A program made the position numbers and the translations under genes. Shown here in pieces: positions 16,409 through 24,082 of a stretch of 64,000 nucleotides of DNA (position 1 is the stretch's first letter; each line of letters begins with the position of its first letter). The notes under the pieces are model-generated. The model was not told the origin of the DNA. It ran no database searches and was given only the letters and a program-made list of their open reading frames with translations. The DNA lies in the NCBI RefSeq assembly GCF_003384725.1, contig NZ_QNVV01000013.1:1-64000 (forward strand), written 5' to 3'. The DNA is from Chryseobacterium pennipullorum. Its GTDB lineage: Bacteria; Bacteroidota; Bacteroidia; Flavobacteriales; Weeksellaceae.

Positions 16409-18058
16409 TTATTTTCTTGCTACTCTCAACAGTAATATAATGATTAACAGGACTGAAAAAATAAATCCTAATAGGGCAACCAGAGACAACTCCCCGATTC
16501 TTGGTCCTGTTTCGGAGACGAACACAATAGCAGTTGCAATAATATTGGCCCCCAGAACCATTGCCAGAATCAGATTGAGCACACTGGATTTGATCAGTTG
16601 ATTGGTCTTCTCAATATTTTTGATTTCACTGGATACGGTGAACTTATTTTCATCCAGCTTCTGAAGGACGGACCGGAGCTCTTTAGGGATTTCATCTACA
16701 TTATCGGTAAAATTCATCATTCTGTCCATTCCCGTTTTCATAAGGTTTTTAGGACTTATTTTTCTGGCAAATATTTTTTTGCTGTAAGGATGCAGGCTTT
16801 TCACAATATCCAGATCCGGATTGATATTTCTTCCCACACCTTCTATCAGACTGATTCCTTTAAACAACAGATAGAAATAATCCGGCATATACAGCCTGTT
16901 ATGGGTAAGAATATCTTTCATTTTATTGATAATCACCTGTACGTTGATATCCTGCAATGATGAACTGTGCACAAAATTAAGAATATCCTCTACATCATTT
17001 TCAAATCTTTTTTCATCAGGAATTTCATAGCTCACTGCCATTTTTTTCAGATAGCGCACTATTTTATGAGGATTTTTCGCCACAAAGCTGACAATCAGAT
17101 TTTCGAGGATTTCTTTATCGTTAGGTTGGATTTTTCCTACCGCTCCAAAGTCGATGAAAACTATTTTCCCGTCTTTCCGGACCAGAATATTCCCGGCATG
17201 CGGATCAGCATGAAAAAAACCGTAGTCCAGGATCTGGGAAACAAATAACCTGAGCCCGGTTTCAGAAACTTTTACAGGGTCAATACCATTAGCTGACAGG
17301 ACTGATTTATCGGTTACCTTAATCCCGTCGATAAATTCCATACAAAGCACATTATTGTTGGAGAATTCGTCGTACACTTTCGGAACATAGGTCTCTTTAT
17401 TATTTTTGAAATTCAGGCGGAACTGCTGAATATTGTTCTTCTCATTAATTAGGGAAACCTCTTCCAGCAAGGATCTTTCGAATGTAGAAATAGCCTGTTT
17501 CAGATTGAGTTTATCACCTATTTCGGAATAGGCCGATATGAGTTTTTCCAAATCTTTTATGAGCAGCAGATCATCTTCTATCACCTCCTGTACACCAGGT
17601 TTTTTGAATTTTAGAATAACAGGAGTTCCATCCATCAAAACAGCTTTATATACCTGTGCAATGGATGCTGTAGCCAGAGGGGATTTTTGAATTTCCCTGA
17701 AGTGTTCTTTAACTGATATATTGAATTCATTTTCCAGGATCTCTTCCACATCCATGTCTACCGTTTCTACTTTGTCCTGAAGTTTCTGAAGCTCCTGAAT
17801 AAGTTCTGGTGGAAGTAAGTCTTCCCTGTTGCTGAATGTCTGACCAAGCTTCACAAAGGTAGGCCCCAGCTCTTCCAGCACCAATCTGATCCGTTCATAC
17901 ACCGTCCCTTTTGAGACCACTTCATCCACATCTGCAGGAATATGTTCCTGCTTATTCCCTGTATTCATTCTCGCCAGCATATCTTTAAAACCATATTTAC
18001 TCAATACGGAAATAAGCCTGGCTGATCTTTTCAGTTTTCTTTGCTGTTTGTCAAACAT
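16409..18058 (-). CDS. AarF/ABC1/UbiB family kinase-like protein
   Basis: A 549-residue atypical kinase-like protein with C-terminal membrane segments. Seen: the KxGQ motif in FVKLGQTFSNR, VILKFKKPG with the nucleotide-binding lysine, the catalytic-loop-like FFHADPHAGNILV and the DFG-like VFIDFGAVG. Two membrane helices lie at the C-terminus (LNLILAMVLGANIIATAIV and LSLVALLGFIFSVLLIIILLL, 19 and 21 residues). UbiB proteins support quinone synthesis; flavobacteria use menaquinone, so the role here may be quinone or lipid homeostasis. I start at 18058 (MFDKQQRKLKRS); the earlier ATG adds a non-conserved extension. Confidence 0.88.
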   Translation of the reverse strand: MFDKQQRKLKRSARLISVLSKYGFKDMLARMNTGNKQEHIPADVDEVVSKGTVYERIRLVLEELGPTFVKLGQTFSNREDLLPPELIQELQKLQDKVETVDMDVEEILENEFNISVKEHFREIQKSPLATASIAQVYKAVLMDGTPVILKFKKPGVQEVIEDDLLLIKDLEKLISAYSEIGDKLNLKQAISTFERSLLEEVSLINEKNNIQQFRLNFKNNKETYVPKVYDEFSNNNVLCMEFIDGIKVTDKSVLSANGIDPVKVSETGLRLFVSQILDYGFFHADPHAGNILVRKDGKIVFIDFGAVGKIQPNDKEILENLIVSFVAKNPHKIVRYLKKMAVSYEIPDEKRFENDVEDILNFVHSSSLQDINVQVIINKMKDILTHNRLYMPDYFYLLFKGISLIEGVGRNINPDLDIVKSLHPYSKKIFARKISPKNLMKTGMDRMMNFTDNVDEIPKELRSVLQKLDENKFTVSSEIKNIEKTNQLIKSSVLNLILAMVLGANIIATAIVFVSETGPRIGELSLVALLGFIFSVLLIIILLLRVARK

Positions 18059-18312
18059 AATATTCAAATAGTAAGTGCAATTTACTCCAAAAACTATTCC
18101 TAATAACATTTTTTTCACTCCTGAAGCCAACATCATTCTTTCATGTAAAGAGGTTCTTCAAAAAACCCCAAATATAATAATTCAGCATTATCAAAAAACA
18201 CTATTTATGATGGTTAAAATCTTTAATAAAAAGAAATTCTATTCATTATAATATATTTATTTATATTTACAACGTACAAAACCTTAAAACAAACCAATAA
18301 AAGTATTACAAC

Positions 18313-18510
18313 ATGAAAAATTTACGTAACACGAAATTATCGAGAGAACAATTAAAGAGTATTTCAGGAAGCGGAATCATTATCGGTGGCAACTGCTCCA
18401 ACGAGTGCTGCCCTACAGACGGAAGACCAAAATGCCCAAGGCTGATCTGTCCTGCTGTGATATGCCCGGAGTATCTTTATGCCCAGATACCCTTTTTAAA
18501 TTTTAGGTAA
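18313..18510 (+). CDS. Bacteriocin-like GG-leader peptide, copy 1
   Basis: A 65-residue precursor. The leader KNLRNTKLSREQLKSISGSG is of the double-glycine type, also used in Chryseobacterium bacteriocin-like peptides. The core holds seven cysteines in the pattern NCSNECCP-DGRP-CP-ICPAVICP, so it could be a disulfide-rich or modified peptide. A 13-residue tail (YLYAQIPFLNFR and neighbours) follows CPE. In copy 2 the aligned codon is a stop, so the tail may result from stop-codon loss. No exporter or modification enzyme lies in the window apart from a downstream methyltransferase. Toxic, signalling or structural roles are all open. Confidence 0.8.
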   Translation: MKNLRNTKLSREQLKSISGSGIIIGGNCSNECCPTDGRPKCPRLICPAVICPEYLYAQIPFLNFR

Positions 18511-18543
18511 AAAACAGAATGCATAAGTGTTCTGTTTTTTTTT
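18509..18543 (+). terminator. Terminator between the two peptide genes
   Basis: AAAAAACAGAA pairs with TTCTGTTTTTT around about 10 bases and ends in a long T run. It overlaps the stop codon of copy 1, so copy 2 should have its own promoter. Confidence 0.75.
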
Positions 18544-18637
18544 CATACCATTATCTCTGTATAACCTTCTTATGATCCTTTATTCGAATCAACAATAATA
18601 AAAAGGATAAAACAGCGTTTTTATCGCATACACTCAA

Positions 18638-18655
18638 TACAGTCAAATGACTGTA
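18638..18655. promoter_or_regulatory. 18-bp palindrome upstream of peptide copy 2
   Basis: TACAGTCA at 18638-18645 and TGACTGTA at 18648-18655 are perfect inverted copies around AA. They lie 25 bases before the ATG of copy 2 and have no T run, so a protein-binding operator is more likely than a terminator. No equivalent lies in front of copy 1. Confidence 0.5.
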
Positions 18656-18680
18656 CATTAACCAAAAAAATATTGAAAAA

Positions 18681-18836
18681 ATGAAAAATTTACGAAACAA
18701 AAAATTGTCAAGAGAACAATTAAAAGACATTTCAGGTAGCGGAATCATTATTGGCTGTACATATCAATGCTGCCCCGAAGACGGGAGACCGCTGTGTCCG
18801 GGATATCACTGTCCGGCTGTAGTATGTCCAAAGTAA
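18681..18836 (+). CDS. Bacteriocin-like GG-leader peptide, copy 2
   Basis: A 51-residue precursor, short enough to be missed by many gene callers. Its leader is almost identical to copy 1 (two differences in the first 20 residues). The core GCTYQCCPEDGRPLCPGYHCPAVVCPK is here split for reading as GCTYQCCPEDGRP followed by LCPGYHCPAVVCPK. It keeps the CCPxDGRPxCP and CPAVxCP spacing and has six cysteines. It ends at CPK, without the tail seen in copy 1. It lies between the palindrome and a hairpin, so it may be a separate transcription unit. Function not known. Confidence 0.8.
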   Translation: MKNLRNKKLSREQLKDISGSGIIIGCTYQCCPEDGRPLCPGYHCPAVVCPK

Positions 18837-18862
18837 AAATAAGCAGAGTCTATTACTAAATC

Positions 18863-18892
18863 AGAGAGCAGCGAAAAATACGTCTGCTCTCT
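18863..18892 (+). terminator. Hairpin downstream of peptide copy 2
   Basis: AGAGAGCAG pairs with CTGCTCTCT around a 12-base loop, followed by TTACCTTTT. The T tract is broken, so termination may be partial and the methyltransferase that follows at 18918 could be read through. Confidence 0.6.
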
Positions 18893-18917
18893 TTACCTTT
18901 TGGAATAAGCCGCTTTT

Positions 18918-19529
18918 ATGATAAAATCAAATGTTGCGGGAACAACAGGATACACGGAAGCCCTCAATAAGTTTATTGAGGCAACACTTTCTATAGATTT
19001 CACCCTTCTCCATCAGGATTTTATTTCTTTTATCCCAAAAAGTCCCAGCAGAATACTTGATCTTGGAGCGGGAACAGGCAAAGATGCCTCAGCCTTATCA
19101 GCGATGTCCCATTCAGTGACTGCAATAGAGCCTTGTGAAGCTCTTCTTAAGGCAGGAAAAAAGTTATACTCTGATCGGGCGATCCACTGGATACAGGATT
19201 CATTACCTCATCTTCAATATTTAGATCCTGAATTAAAATTCGATTTTATTCTGGCATCAGCGGTATGGCACCACCTCAGCCCCAGTGAGCAGCATCTTGC
19301 CCTGATAAAGGTCTCACATTTTCTGGAGAAAAACGGTATTTTTGCCCTTAGCTTAAGGAATGGTCCTGCCGGAGCAGGAACCTGTATTTTTCCTACACAT
19401 ACCGCGAAGGTTGTTGAACGGGCTGAACAGAGAGGATTGAAAACACTTTTGATTCTTGAAAACCAGCCCAGTATTCTACCTGGAAAAGAACTCATTACCT
19501 GGTCACGCCTTGTCTTTCAAAAAATCTAA
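18918..19529 (+). CDS. Class I SAM-dependent methyltransferase
   Basis: A 203-residue methyltransferase of the UbiE/type 11-12 group. Motif I ILDLGAGTGKDASAL is near residues 49-63, the acidic SAM ribose contact is in VTAIEPCEALL, and FDFILASAVWHHLSPSEQ is the motif-IV region. The substrate is unknown. It sits behind the bacteriocin-like peptides and in front of an AraC regulator. It could modify the peptides, but the hairpin between them and the generic sequence make this a weak inference. Confidence 0.85.
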   Translation: MIKSNVAGTTGYTEALNKFIEATLSIDFTLLHQDFISFIPKSPSRILDLGAGTGKDASALSAMSHSVTAIEPCEALLKAGKKLYSDRAIHWIQDSLPHLQYLDPELKFDFILASAVWHHLSPSEQHLALIKVSHFLEKNGIFALSLRNGPAGAGTCIFPTHTAKVVERAEQRGLKTLLILENQPSILPGKELITWSRLVFQKI

Positions 19530-19611
19530 AAACTTTTTGTATCACAGAGCTTTTGTGTTTTGTTCTTATAAATTATGTATATTCGGACAGGAAAAACACA
19601 AAGGACAGCCC

Positions 19612-20424
19612 ATGAAAGAAAGATTTCATACATTTCAACCGAAGAATCCGGTGGTCGCAAAATATGTGGATTATTATTATCTGGATATAAAACCGGAAAA
19701 TACAATTCATACCTATCAGTGCTTTCCACATTTTAATAATACCATTTCTCTTTACAAATCGCATATCGAAACAGGCAATGGAAAGGTTACTTTTGATGAG
19801 AATGCCGGTGTATTGCAGATCTTCACGCCCATCCGGCAGAAAGTACTGCATGTGTTGCAGTCTGGACAGGTACATCGGGTTGTGATTGTCTTTCATCCTT
19901 TGGGAATTCAGCAGTTTTACAACCATGTAAAGTTCACCGATCTTACCACTGATTCAGAGTTTTTCAGTTCTGAGGAGCTTAACCTTATTTTTTCCACCCC
20001 TGATCCAGAACTGCTTACGAAGTTGCTGGACGCTTTTCTACAGGAAAGATTCTGCCCTTTTCAAAATCCTATTCTGGAACGATCGGTTCAATATGTATTC
20101 GATCACTGTGAGCATTTTACGGTTACATCACTTTCCGCCAACCTGGGAATCAGCCGCCAGCATCTTAACAGAAGTTTTCAAACACACTTAGGCGTATCTG
20201 TTAAAAAGTTTCATGAGATTGTTCTTTTCAGAAAAACAGTTCATCAAAAGCTTTTTGAACGTCCAGACAAAAGTTTTACAGAACTGGCGTATGAGTTCAA
20301 TTACAACGACCAGTCCCACCTTAACAAAGCGTATAAAAATTTGACCGAAAACTCACCGGGAAGTTTTTTTGATCAGGGTACGGTTCTCGGTACTCAGGAT
20401 ACCTTTTGGCATTTACTTTCTTAA
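19612..20424 (+). CDS. AraC family transcription regulator
   Basis: A 270-residue regulator. The C-terminal ~100 residues hold two helix-turn-helix units: FTVTSLSANLGISRQHLNRS, then KSFTELAYEFNYNDQSHLNK followed by the SPGSFF end. The N-terminal ~150 residues are a sensor region beginning FHTFQPKNPVVAKYVDYYY, as in DUF6597-type AraC regulators. Start chosen at the ATG at 19612, which has an AAAGGACAG ribosome-binding-like stretch just upstream; the earlier ATG overlaps the methyltransferase gene. Target genes are unknown; the neighbours are the methyltransferase and the esterase. Confidence 0.85.
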   Translation: MKERFHTFQPKNPVVAKYVDYYYLDIKPENTIHTYQCFPHFNNTISLYKSHIETGNGKVTFDENAGVLQIFTPIRQKVLHVLQSGQVHRVVIVFHPLGIQQFYNHVKFTDLTTDSEFFSSEELNLIFSTPDPELLTKLLDAFLQERFCPFQNPILERSVQYVFDHCEHFTVTSLSANLGISRQHLNRSFQTHLGVSVKKFHEIVLFRKTVHQKLFERPDKSFTELAYEFNYNDQSHLNKAYKNLTENSPGSFFDQGTVLGTQDTFWHLLS

Positions 20425-20467
20425 TGCTGATGTTCCATTTTTACAATTTCCAAATATCCTTTATCTT

Positions 20468-20475
20468 TACTTTTG
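20468..20475 (+). promoter_or_regulatory. Bacteroidota -7 element
   Basis: TACTTTTG, 20 bases before the ATG of the esterase at 20496. Confidence 0.5.
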
Positions 20476-20495
20476 TGCCATAGATTGCAGATGAT

Positions 20496-22172
20496 ATGAA
20501 GCATTATTTAGTATTGAGTTTGATTTTAGCAGGTTTCGTTGTTCATGCGCAGAAAAATTATTCTGCCCTGGTACTAAAAGCATCGGAAATAATGGAAAAT
20601 ACCAAAGACGGAGCAGAATACAGGAAAGCCTTAAACCTGTATGAGCAAGCTTTCACCTTATATCCGGATAGTATTGCCAGTACCGATCTCTACAATGCTT
20701 CAGTAGTGGCCTCTGAAGTGAAAGATTACGATAAGGCATTTCAATATCTGAACCCGCTTGTAAAGATAAAAGCAGATGAAGAGCATGCTCCGGGATGGAG
20801 CTATATTGAGGGAGAATCCTCGGAAAGTGACTATAAAAATCTTTTATCGGATCGCAGATGGAAGATCCTGAAGCAAAGTACCGCAAAGGAAAAAAAAGAG
20901 TTCTATCAAACTCTGTCTGAAAACCGTGAGGAATTTTTCCGAAAAAAAGAGGTACAGTTTGGCCACAAACAAGCTCCGAAGGCGTTATATGCTCAAATTA
21001 AGAATAATCAGCCGTTTTTACCAAAAGCGATGCGGAACTATTCGGTTTCTTTTAAAGTGAATGATTCTGCCACCACTTCTTATCTTGTTCATTTGCCGAA
21101 AAACTATCAACCGCAAAAGAAATATGCATTACTTTTTTTTCTTCATGGTGCTGTACGGTATAGTCGTTTAGCTGATTATCAGATTCCTCAGGAAGCACCG
21201 GGTGGCTGGAACAGATATTATACCAAATACGCAGATCTGCAGGAAGTAATCCTGGTTTTCCCACAGGGCAGCAAAACATACAACTGGATGACCTCAGACA
21301 ACGGATTCTTTATGGTTCCGGAAATCCTGAAGCAGATCAAAACAGCCATTAACATCGACGATAACAAAGTTTTTATTTCAGGCCACTCCAATGGAGCAAC
21401 CGGATCGTTTTCATACCTGATGAAGCAACCCTCTCCCTTTGCAGGTTTCTATGGTTTTAACACCCATCCTAAAGTTTTTACCGGCGGTACTTTTATTGAG
21501 AATATAAAAAACCGTTCGTTCATTAATTTTTCCACAGATCAGGATTACTATTATCCTCCAGATGCCAATGATGATATGACCAGGCTGATGAAGGAAATAC
21601 AAGCAGATTACCGCGACTATCGGTTTAAAGGATTTCCCCATTGGTTTCCTATGTTCAGTGAATCTGAACCGGCTTATCCGGTTATTTTCAGTGATATGGA
21701 GAACAGAAAAAGAAATCCCTTTCCGGGCAAAATTTCATGGGAGTTTGACGACGACCGGTATGGCAGCATAGACTGGCTGTCAGATATAAAGCTGGATACT
21801 CTGCAGTTCCAGGCCGCATGGCAAAAAAATCTGAACTTCAGAATAACGAAATGGCTGAAATATGATGAAAAAGACAGCCTTATTGTTGAAAAAACTGATA
21901 AAAATGCTTTTGATTTTCCAAGGAAATCAGGAAAGATAAAGGCAGAATATACTCAGAATACATTCAGAATTGAAACGTCCCGCGTGGCTTCTTTTTCAAT
22001 AAATATTTCTCCGGAAATGATCGATCCTGGTCAAAGGGTTAAAGTCTTTATCAATGGAAAGTTGTATTTCAACCGGAAAATAAAGTATGACCGGGAATTG
22101 ATGCTTGAAAATTTTGAGAAAAACAGGGATCGGGAACGGATCTGGATCAACCGTATTCATTTTAAAGTTTAA
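20496..22172 (+). CDS. Secreted alpha/beta-hydrolase (esterase) with N-terminal TPR-like part
   Basis: A 558-residue exported protein. A signal peptide (1-18) is followed by a TPR-like helical segment (AEYRKALNLYEQAFTLYPDS, then KDYDKAFQYLNPLVKI), and then an alpha/beta-hydrolase domain. This has the oxyanion-side FFLHGAVR and the nucleophile elbow SGHSNGATG (Ser after GH). The best match is the PHB-depolymerase/feruloyl-esterase-like group. The C-terminus from about 440 is beta-rich and may bind carbohydrate. A substrate cannot be named. It has its own promoter box and a strong terminator. Confidence 0.8.
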   Translation: MKHYLVLSLILAGFVVHAQKNYSALVLKASEIMENTKDGAEYRKALNLYEQAFTLYPDSIASTDLYNASVVASEVKDYDKAFQYLNPLVKIKADEEHAPGWSYIEGESSESDYKNLLSDRRWKILKQSTAKEKKEFYQTLSENREEFFRKKEVQFGHKQAPKALYAQIKNNQPFLPKAMRNYSVSFKVNDSATTSYLVHLPKNYQPQKKYALLFFLHGAVRYSRLADYQIPQEAPGGWNRYYTKYADLQEVILVFPQGSKTYNWMTSDNGFFMVPEILKQIKTAINIDDNKVFISGHSNGATGSFSYLMKQPSPFAGFYGFNTHPKVFTGGTFIENIKNRSFINFSTDQDYYYPPDANDDMTRLMKEIQADYRDYRFKGFPHWFPMFSESEPAYPVIFSDMENRKRNPFPGKISWEFDDDRYGSIDWLSDIKLDTLQFQAAWQKNLNFRITKWLKYDEKDSLIVEKTDKNAFDFPRKSGKIKAEYTQNTFRIETSRVASFSINISPEMIDPGQRVKVFINGKLYFNRKIKYDRELMLENFEKNRDRERIWINRIHFKV

Positions 22173-22227
22173 TGTAATCTTCACCTGTAAAAAGATCGTC
22201 TACTTTCAGCTGCCTTACCTAAAGATT

Positions 22228-22253
22228 AAACCACCTCATCGGAGGTGGTTTTT
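22228..22253. terminator. Bidirectional terminator
   Basis: AAACCACCTC pairs with GAGGTGGTTT around a 4-base loop, with T run after and A run before. It serves the convergent esterase and nitrilase-GNAT genes. Confidence 0.88.
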
Positions 22254-22272
22254 CATGTTATAGTGATTGCCT

Positions 22273-23781
22273 TTATTTCAAATAGGTATCATAGAGGTCT
22301 TTTCTTCTGTCTTTCATCACCTGGACAGAACCGTTGTGATGAAGGTCTTTCAACAGATTAAGGTCTACATCCACAATCAGGGTCATTTCGGTGTTGGGTG
22401 TAGCTTCTCCCTTTACAGCATTGGATGGAAAGGCGAAATCAGAAGGAGTAAATACAGCTGCCTGTCCGAACTGAATATCCATATTATTAACTCCCGGAAG
22501 GTTGCCCACACAACCCGCAATGGCTACATAGCATTCATTTTCAATGGCTCTTGCCGCTGCACAATGCCGGACTCTGATATAGGCATTCTGTGTATCTGTA
22601 AGATATGGCACAAAAAGAATCTTCATTCCCTGATCAGCGAGTATCCTCGGCAATTCCGGAAATTCTACGTCGTAGCAGATCACAAGTCCGATCTTACCAC
22701 AGTCGGTATCAAACACTTTTATTTCGTTGCCTCCTTTCATTCCATAATATCTCTTTTCATTGGGCGTAATGTGGATCTTTCGGTATTCATCGATACGGCC
22801 ATCACGGTGCAGCAGATAACTTACGTTGTACAGATCATTGTTTTCAGAATCAAAAACAGGTATGCTTCCTGAGATGATGTTGACATTGTAACTGATAGCC
22901 AGCTCGGAAATTTTATTTTTGATTTCTTCGCTTAATTTAGCTAATTCTATCATACTGTCCCTTTCTGAGAGTTTATTGAATGGTGCCAGCAACGGTGTAT
23001 TGAACAGTTCGGGGAAAAGGACAAAGTCCGACTTGTAGTCTCCCATTACATTAACAAAAAATTCTACCTGCTCGTAAAATGCATCAATGTTTTTAAAGTG
23101 CCTCATCTGCCACTGTACGAGGCCTAGGCGGATGATGCTGTCCTGCATCGTATTGGGCTTTTTGCTGTAATAGATATTGTTCCATTGAAGCAAAACAGCA
23201 TTTTCCAATGATGATTCGTCTTCAGGAAGGTATTTTTTTAAGATTTTTATCGGAAGAAAATTATTGGAAAGCTGAAAGGACAGTACCGGATCGTAAATTT
23301 CCTTGTCTCTCACTCTGCGTATATATTCTCTGGGAGAAATTTCATGGCTGTATTTATGATAATTCGGGATTCGACCACCCAAGACAATCGATTTGAGATT
23401 CAGGAGCTCACAAAGTTCCTTTCGAGCATCGTAAAGCCTTCTTCCAAGACGAAGCTCACGAAATTCCGGATCTACAAAGACTTCAATTCCATACAGTACA
23501 TTTCCTGTTGACAGGTGGGTATTGAAGGTATAGTTTCCGGTAATATCCACATAAGTATGGTCATCCCCGAACTCGTCATAGTTCACGATAATAGATAATG
23601 CTACGGCAGCGAGCTTTCCATCTACTGTGATACAGATTTGACCTTTTGGAAATATCTTGGTGAGTTTTTCGATGCTTTTTTTAGACCAGATCGATTCCGA
23701 CATCTGGGGGTAGGCACGCTTCATTGTTACAACCAGTTCATCATAATCCTGAATGCTCAGGGGTCTTGTTTCTATTTGCAT
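22273..23781 (-). CDS. GNAT acetyltransferase fused to carbon-nitrogen hydrolase
   Basis: A 502-residue two-domain protein. Residues about 1-200 form a GNAT domain, with the acetyl-CoA loop ELRLGRRLYDARKEL. Residues about 215-500 form a nitrilase-superfamily amidase with the full triad: E258 (LFPELF), K335 (YRKIHITP) and C369 (LVICYDVEFPE). This fusion is widespread in bacteria and annotated as bifunctional GNAT/carbon-nitrogen hydrolase. The physiological amide and the acetyl acceptor are unknown. It is a single gene between a terminator and a 300-base gap upstream. Confidence 0.93.
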   Translation of the reverse strand: MQIETRPLSIQDYDELVVTMKRAYPQMSESIWSKKSIEKLTKIFPKGQICITVDGKLAAVALSIIVNYDEFGDDHTYVDITGNYTFNTHLSTGNVLYGIEVFVDPEFRELRLGRRLYDARKELCELLNLKSIVLGGRIPNYHKYSHEISPREYIRRVRDKEIYDPVLSFQLSNNFLPIKILKKYLPEDESSLENAVLLQWNNIYYSKKPNTMQDSIIRLGLVQWQMRHFKNIDAFYEQVEFFVNVMGDYKSDFVLFPELFNTPLLAPFNKLSERDSMIELAKLSEEIKNKISELAISYNVNIISGSIPVFDSENNDLYNVSYLLHRDGRIDEYRKIHITPNEKRYYGMKGGNEIKVFDTDCGKIGLVICYDVEFPELPRILADQGMKILFVPYLTDTQNAYIRVRHCAAARAIENECYVAIAGCVGNLPGVNNMDIQFGQAAVFTPSDFAFPSNAVKGEATPNTEMTLIVDVDLNLLKDLHHNGSVQVMKDRRKDLYDTYLK

Positions 23782-24029
23782 TTGATGTAATTTTACTTAA
23801 ATTTAGGGAAAATTTGTCTTATAAGCCTATTACTAAGCAAAACATTAACCAAAGTTTCAATTAGAAATGGCAATAATTTTTCTGAATCAAAGTAAATACC
23901 CTATTTGCAAAAAGACTCGTAATGAAGGAAAGGATATTGTTTAATTTCCTCCTTTCACCTCTTCTTTGCAGAAAATAAAGCTTGGAATGGAAGCCTTGCA
24001 ATTTCTAGAAACAAATTTCATATGTAGAC
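23782..24029. other. Intergenic stretch without recognised feature
   Basis: AT-rich sequence between the nitrilase-GNAT start and the guaA terminator. A TAAATTTA, one base off the -7 consensus, lies about 15 bases upstream of the nitrilase-GNAT start. A weak GAAAGGA/TCCTTTC inverted repeat lies near 23940. I see no gene here. Confidence 0.5.
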
Positions 24030-24060
24030 AAAAAAATCCTACCCAATGGGGCAGGATTTA
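24030..24060 (-). terminator. Terminator of guaA
   Basis: Read on the minus strand, AAATCCTGCCCC pairs imperfectly with GGGTAGGATTT and runs into seven T residues. Confidence 0.85.
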
Positions 24061-24082
24061 TATGTAAAATTCAAGTCAAGGA

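Noticed and set aside
18551..18748. Minus-strand frame of 65 codons over the peptide region
   Set aside because: It runs antisense to peptide copy 2 and through the palindrome; the plus-strand peptide is clearly homologous to copy 1.
18918..19529. Methyltransferase as a maturation enzyme of the peptides
   Set aside because: Position alone suggests it, but a hairpin separates them and the enzyme looks like a generic small-molecule methyltransferase; kept only as a weak possibility.
22267..22872. Plus-strand frame of 201 codons opposite the nitrilase domain
   Set aside because: Shadow of a well-conserved gene with its catalytic triad on the other strand; no motif of its own.
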